From the NCBI GenBank assembly GCA_003694975.1, contig RFJH01000108.1:1-7608 (forward strand): a stretch of 7,608 nucleotides of DNA, in the 5' to 3' direction. Source of the DNA: Anaerolineae bacterium. GTDB lineage: Bacteria > Chloroflexota > Anaerolineae > Anaerolineales > Villigracilaceae. The notes under the pieces were generated by a model. That model ran no database searches and was not told the origin of the DNA. It was given only the letters and a program-made list of their open reading frames with translations. Position numbers and translations under genes: made by a program. Position 1 is the first letter of the stretch; each line of letters begins with the position of its first letter. Of the stretch, positions 5,961 to 7,608 are shown one piece after another.

Positions 5961-5996
5961 CACTTTCATTATTTCCCTGTCCGCCGGAGGTTGATG

Positions 5997-6344
5997 ATGA
6001 ACGCTCTGAAAAAGTTCTCTCAGTTCTTTGGCCTGCACCCCCTGGTGGGTTTCGGCATGTTTGCCGTGGACATCATGCTCTTTGGGCTGGAGACCTCAAC
6101 GCTGGAGGTTGGCTGGCTGATCTCGGTGCCGATCGCGGCAGCCCTGGCCATCCCCTCGGCACTGATCCAAAAGTACAGTTTCAATGACAACTGGGGGACG
6201 GCCATCGGCAAGGGCATGTTGATCGGTGTGTTGACCGCCATTCCGACCCCCCTCCCTTCCGTTGTGCCGTTCATCGGGGGTGTGCTGGGGGCGGTCAAGA
6301 TGCTGGGAGCAGGCGAAGCCCGGGAATCCCACGAAGAAAGATAG
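5997..6344 (+). CDS. Small membrane protein, unknown function
   Basis: This 115-residue protein is strongly hydrophobic. Likely membrane segments are at about residues 14-31, 37-57, 70-84 and 88-103, with a short charged tail (EARESHEER). The fourth segment is glycine-rich (FIGGVLGAVKMLG), preceded by the proline-rich turn IPTPLPSVVP, which may kink or re-enter the membrane. I do not recognise the family. TTG, ATG and ATG stand in a row at 5991, 5994 and 5997. The last is favoured because GGAGG (5986-5990) lies six bases upstream. The gene follows the kinase by 36 bases without a terminator and is probably co-transcribed with it. Its stop codon overlaps the ribosome site of the small ORF at 6355. 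Confidence 0.75.
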   Translation: MNALKKFSQFFGLHPLVGFGMFAVDIMLFGLETSTLEVGWLISVPIAAALAIPSALIQKYSFNDNWGTAIGKGMLIGVLTAIPTPLPSVVPFIGGVLGAVKMLGAGEARESHEER

Positions 6345-6354
6345 GAGGCAAGGT

Positions 6355-6471
6355 GTGACCCCCGTGCCCATCAAAGGAACATCGGGCGCGCTTTGGGGGG
6401 CCCTCGATGTAGTATGGGGTCTGTTTGTCCATCCAACTTGGCGCAACCCAACAGGCTCTGGGGTACAATAA
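6355..6471 (+). CDS. Candidate 38-residue small protein
   Basis: A GTG at 6355 has a full AGGAGG (6343-6348) six bases upstream, as good as any ribosome site in the window, and opens 38 codons ending in TAA at 6469-6471. The product starts MTPVPIKGTSGALWGALDVV and continues through WGLFVHPTWRNPTGSGVQ. The stretch from about residue 11 to 24 is moderately hydrophobic with two tryptophans, and could be a short amphipathic or membrane-associated helix. The ribosome site overlaps the stop codon of the membrane protein gene, which suggests coupled translation. The last codons overlap the candidate lspA -10 box. No family is recognised. The alternative is that this is a non-coding leader with a chance ribosome site. 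Confidence 0.45.
   Translation: MTPVPIKGTSGALWGALDVVWGLFVHPTWRNPTGSGVQ
6461..6469 (+). promoter_or_regulatory. Candidate -10 region of the lspA-rluD operon
   Basis: GGGTACAAT includes TACAAT (6464-6469), identical to the element before the kinase gene. A possible -35, TTGGCG (6438-6443), is spaced 20 bases away, longer than ideal. Transcription from about 6476 would give a leader of roughly 46 bases containing the hairpin at 6484-6506. Confidence 0.45.
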
Positions 6472-6483
6472 AATGATTTCAGC

Positions 6484-6506
6484 ATGACCGGGCATTGCCT
6501 GGTCGT
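6484..6506 (+). terminator. Terminator-like stem-loop in the lspA leader
   Basis: GACCGGGC (6486-6493) pairs with GCCTGGTC (6497-6504) around a three-base loop, with one G-U pair. Two more outer pairs give a stem of about ten. TTTT (6506-6509) follows directly. The shape is that of a short intrinsic terminator. It stands after the small ORF and before the lspA ribosome site, so it may end the kinase transcript. If the promoter at 6461-6469 is real, it could also act as an attenuator of lspA. Confidence 0.5.
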
Positions 6507-6521
6507 TTTCATGGAGGTTTG

Positions 6522-7085
6522 GTGAAACGTCACTGGCGCGATTACGCGTTTCTGGTTGTGGTTGTAGGTTGTATCGTATTCCTGGACCAGTGGACGAAGG
6601 CTCTGGTGCGAGAGAACCTTCCACTCGGCCACACGTGGCTACCGAAGTCCCTGGATTGGCTGGCGCCGTACGCCCGCATCGTGCACTGGTATAACACCGG
6701 CGCCGCGTTCGGCATGTTCCGGGATGCCGGTTTGGTGTTCACGGTGCTGGCTTTCGTGGTTGCAGCCGCCATCCTGTATTATTACCCTCGTATCCCTGCA
6801 GACGACTGGTCGCTACGCGTGGCCTTGGGCATGCAATTGGGCGGCGCTCTGGGCAACCTGATTGACCGTTTGACCCTCGGCCAGGTGACCGATTTCCTCT
6901 CCGTGGGTTCGTTCCCGGTGTTCAATCTGGCAGATGCGAGCATTACCCTCGGCGTGGCGGTGCTCCTGCTCGGGGTGTGGATCAAGGAACGGGCGGAAAA
7001 GCAAAAGGCTCAGGTCAGGAGTGAGGCGGGAAACCTTCAGGATGAGAACCCGGTCACGGGCGAGGAGAGCGTTCGGGGTGGGTGA
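6522..7085 (+). CDS. lspA: Lipoprotein signal peptidase (signal peptidase II)
   Basis: This 187-residue inner-membrane aspartyl protease cleaves signal peptides of prolipoproteins just before the lipid-modified cysteine. Four membrane segments are visible at about residues 8-22, 70-88, 100-116 and 136-154. Family motifs are DQWTK (22-26), NTGAAFG (58-64), GGALGNLIDRL (107-117) and VTDFL followed by FNLADASITLG (134-144). The catalytic pair is D115 and D138. The hydrophilic tail after about residue 156 is longer than in many LspA proteins. The GTG at 6522 follows GGAGG (6513-6517) by four bases. An upstream in-frame TTG at 6495 lies in the hairpin and lacks a ribosome site. The 3' end overlaps the RluD-type gene, a pairing common in bacteria. 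The lipoprotein at 1978-2370 is a likely substrate. Confidence 0.95.
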   Translation: MKRHWRDYAFLVVVVGCIVFLDQWTKALVRENLPLGHTWLPKSLDWLAPYARIVHWYNTGAAFGMFRDAGLVFTVLAFVVAAAILYYYPRIPADDWSLRVALGMQLGGALGNLIDRLTLGQVTDFLSVGSFPVFNLADASITLGVAVLLLGVWIKERAEKQKAQVRSEAGNLQDENPVTGEESVRGG

Positions 7086-7608
7086 TCGTCTCGTAGTGTT
7101 CCACTACGATGAAGACGAAGAAACGCGGCTTGACCGCTTCCTCGTGTCCTGCCTGCCGGAGTTCTCGCGCTCGCGGTTGCAGGGACTCATCAAAGATGGC
7201 TTCGTCCGTGTGGACGGGATGAGGGCCGCGAAGGCGGGACAGAAACTCTCGCGCGGCGCGCGCGTGGAGGTGCGCATCCCACCCCCTCAGCCGACGGAAC
7301 TGGTCCCCGAACCCATCCCGTTGGACGTCCTCTTCGAGAACGACGACCTGCTCGTGATAAACAAACCGGCAGGCATGGTGGTCCACCCGGGCGCAGGACA
7401 CGAACGTGGGACGCTGGTCCACGCCGTGCTGGCCCACGCACCGGACATTGAAGGCATCGGCGGCGAGGAACGCCCCGGCATCGTCCACCGCCTGGACAAG
7501 GAGACCTCGGGCCTGATCCTGGTGGCGAAGAACGAACGCGCCCACCGTTTCCTGCAAGACCAGTTCCGCCTGCGCCAGGTGAAGAAGGTCTATCTGGCGC
7601 TGGTGGAC
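7078..7608 (+). CDS. rluD: RluA/RluD-family 23S rRNA pseudouridine synthase (partial, runs off the right edge)
   Basis: The first 177 residues are visible. An S4 RNA-binding domain spans about residues 17-75 (TRLDRFLVSCLPEFSRSRLQ, then LIKDGFVRVDG), followed by the catalytic domain. VINKPAGMVVHPG (93-105) and HRLDKETSGL (137-146) are the RluA-family marks, with D140 the catalytic aspartate. RluD-type enzymes convert uridines of 23S rRNA helix 69 to pseudouridine. The exact target cannot be fixed from sequence, so the symbol is by family and context. The GTG at 7078 overlaps the lspA stop (7083-7085) and has AGGAG (7063-7067) ten bases upstream. In-frame ATG at 7042 and GTG at 7021 are alternatives with poorer ribosome sites. 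The coupling to lspA is tight. Confidence 0.93.
   Translation, partial: MGDRLVVFHYDEDEETRLDRFLVSCLPEFSRSRLQGLIKDGFVRVDGMRAAKAGQKLSRGARVEVRIPPPQPTELVPEPIPLDVLFENDDLLVINKPAGMVVHPGAGHERGTLVHAVLAHAPDIEGIGGEERPGIVHRLDKETSGLILVAKNERAHRFLQDQFRLRQVKKVYLALVD

Noticed and set aside
6379..6410. ACATCG/CGATGT stem after the membrane protein gene as a terminator
   Set aside because: Only about 8 pairs including a wobble, with a large loop and no T-run; it also lies inside the candidate small ORF.
6096..6632. 178-codon minus-strand open frame across the membrane protein, small ORF and lspA start
   Set aside because: No family motif and no coding signal; it overlaps genes with clear motifs and ribosome sites.
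7054..7557. 167-codon minus-strand open frame opposite the pseudouridine synthase
   Set aside because: The plus strand encodes HRLDKETSGL and the other RluA-family motifs, so this is a shadow frame.
1..7608. CRISPR array, transposon ends, phage or defence genes
   Set aside because: No spaced direct repeats, transposase, integrase, nuclease or other defence-type motif was found. The recognisable genes are ordinary metabolic, membrane and RNA-modification functions.

Overview
The window looks like ordinary chromosome from a moderately GC-rich free-living bacterium. The mix of genes (an LspA-RluD pair, a bacterial deoxynucleoside kinase, a STAS/SEC14-like single-domain protein, small membrane proteins) and strong GGAGG ribosome sites would fit an Anaerolineae-like Chloroflexota. 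That assignment is inference from family resemblance, not a database match. I found no CRISPR array, insertion sequence, tRNA or rRNA.

Layout. Positions 1-55 hold the first codons of a minus-strand exported protein running off the left edge. A two-gene plus-strand unit follows (282-1890): a TetR-family repressor and an extended short-chain dehydrogenase/epimerase whose genes overlap by 8 bases. The repressor promoter carries a perfect 30-base palindrome over its -10 box, the likely autoregulatory operator. Next are two small plus-strand genes for exported proteins, a lipoprotein (1978-2370) and a glycine-rich repeat protein (2437-2907). A possible ribosome-site hairpin precedes the first, and a 26-base tandem duplication able to fold into a long hairpin lies between them.

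Positions 2948-5196 hold a minus-strand series, read right to left: LysE-type transporter, TylF/MycF-like methyltransferase, four-helix membrane protein, and STAS/SEC14-like protein. The last two are tightly coupled. The methyltransferase has AT-rich stretches unlike its neighbours.

From 5316 to the right edge the plus strand carries a deoxynucleoside kinase, a small membrane protein, a probable overlooked 38-residue small ORF with an excellent ribosome site, lspA (lipoprotein signal peptidase) and the start of a RluD-type pseudouridine synthase. lspA has its own candidate promoter and a terminator-like hairpin in its leader. LspA would process the lipoprotein encoded at 1978-2370.

Nothing here is clearly a new multi-gene system. 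The points most worth checking are the TetR palindrome, the small ORF at 6355-6471, and the structured elements at 1933-1972, 2364-2415 and 6484-6506.
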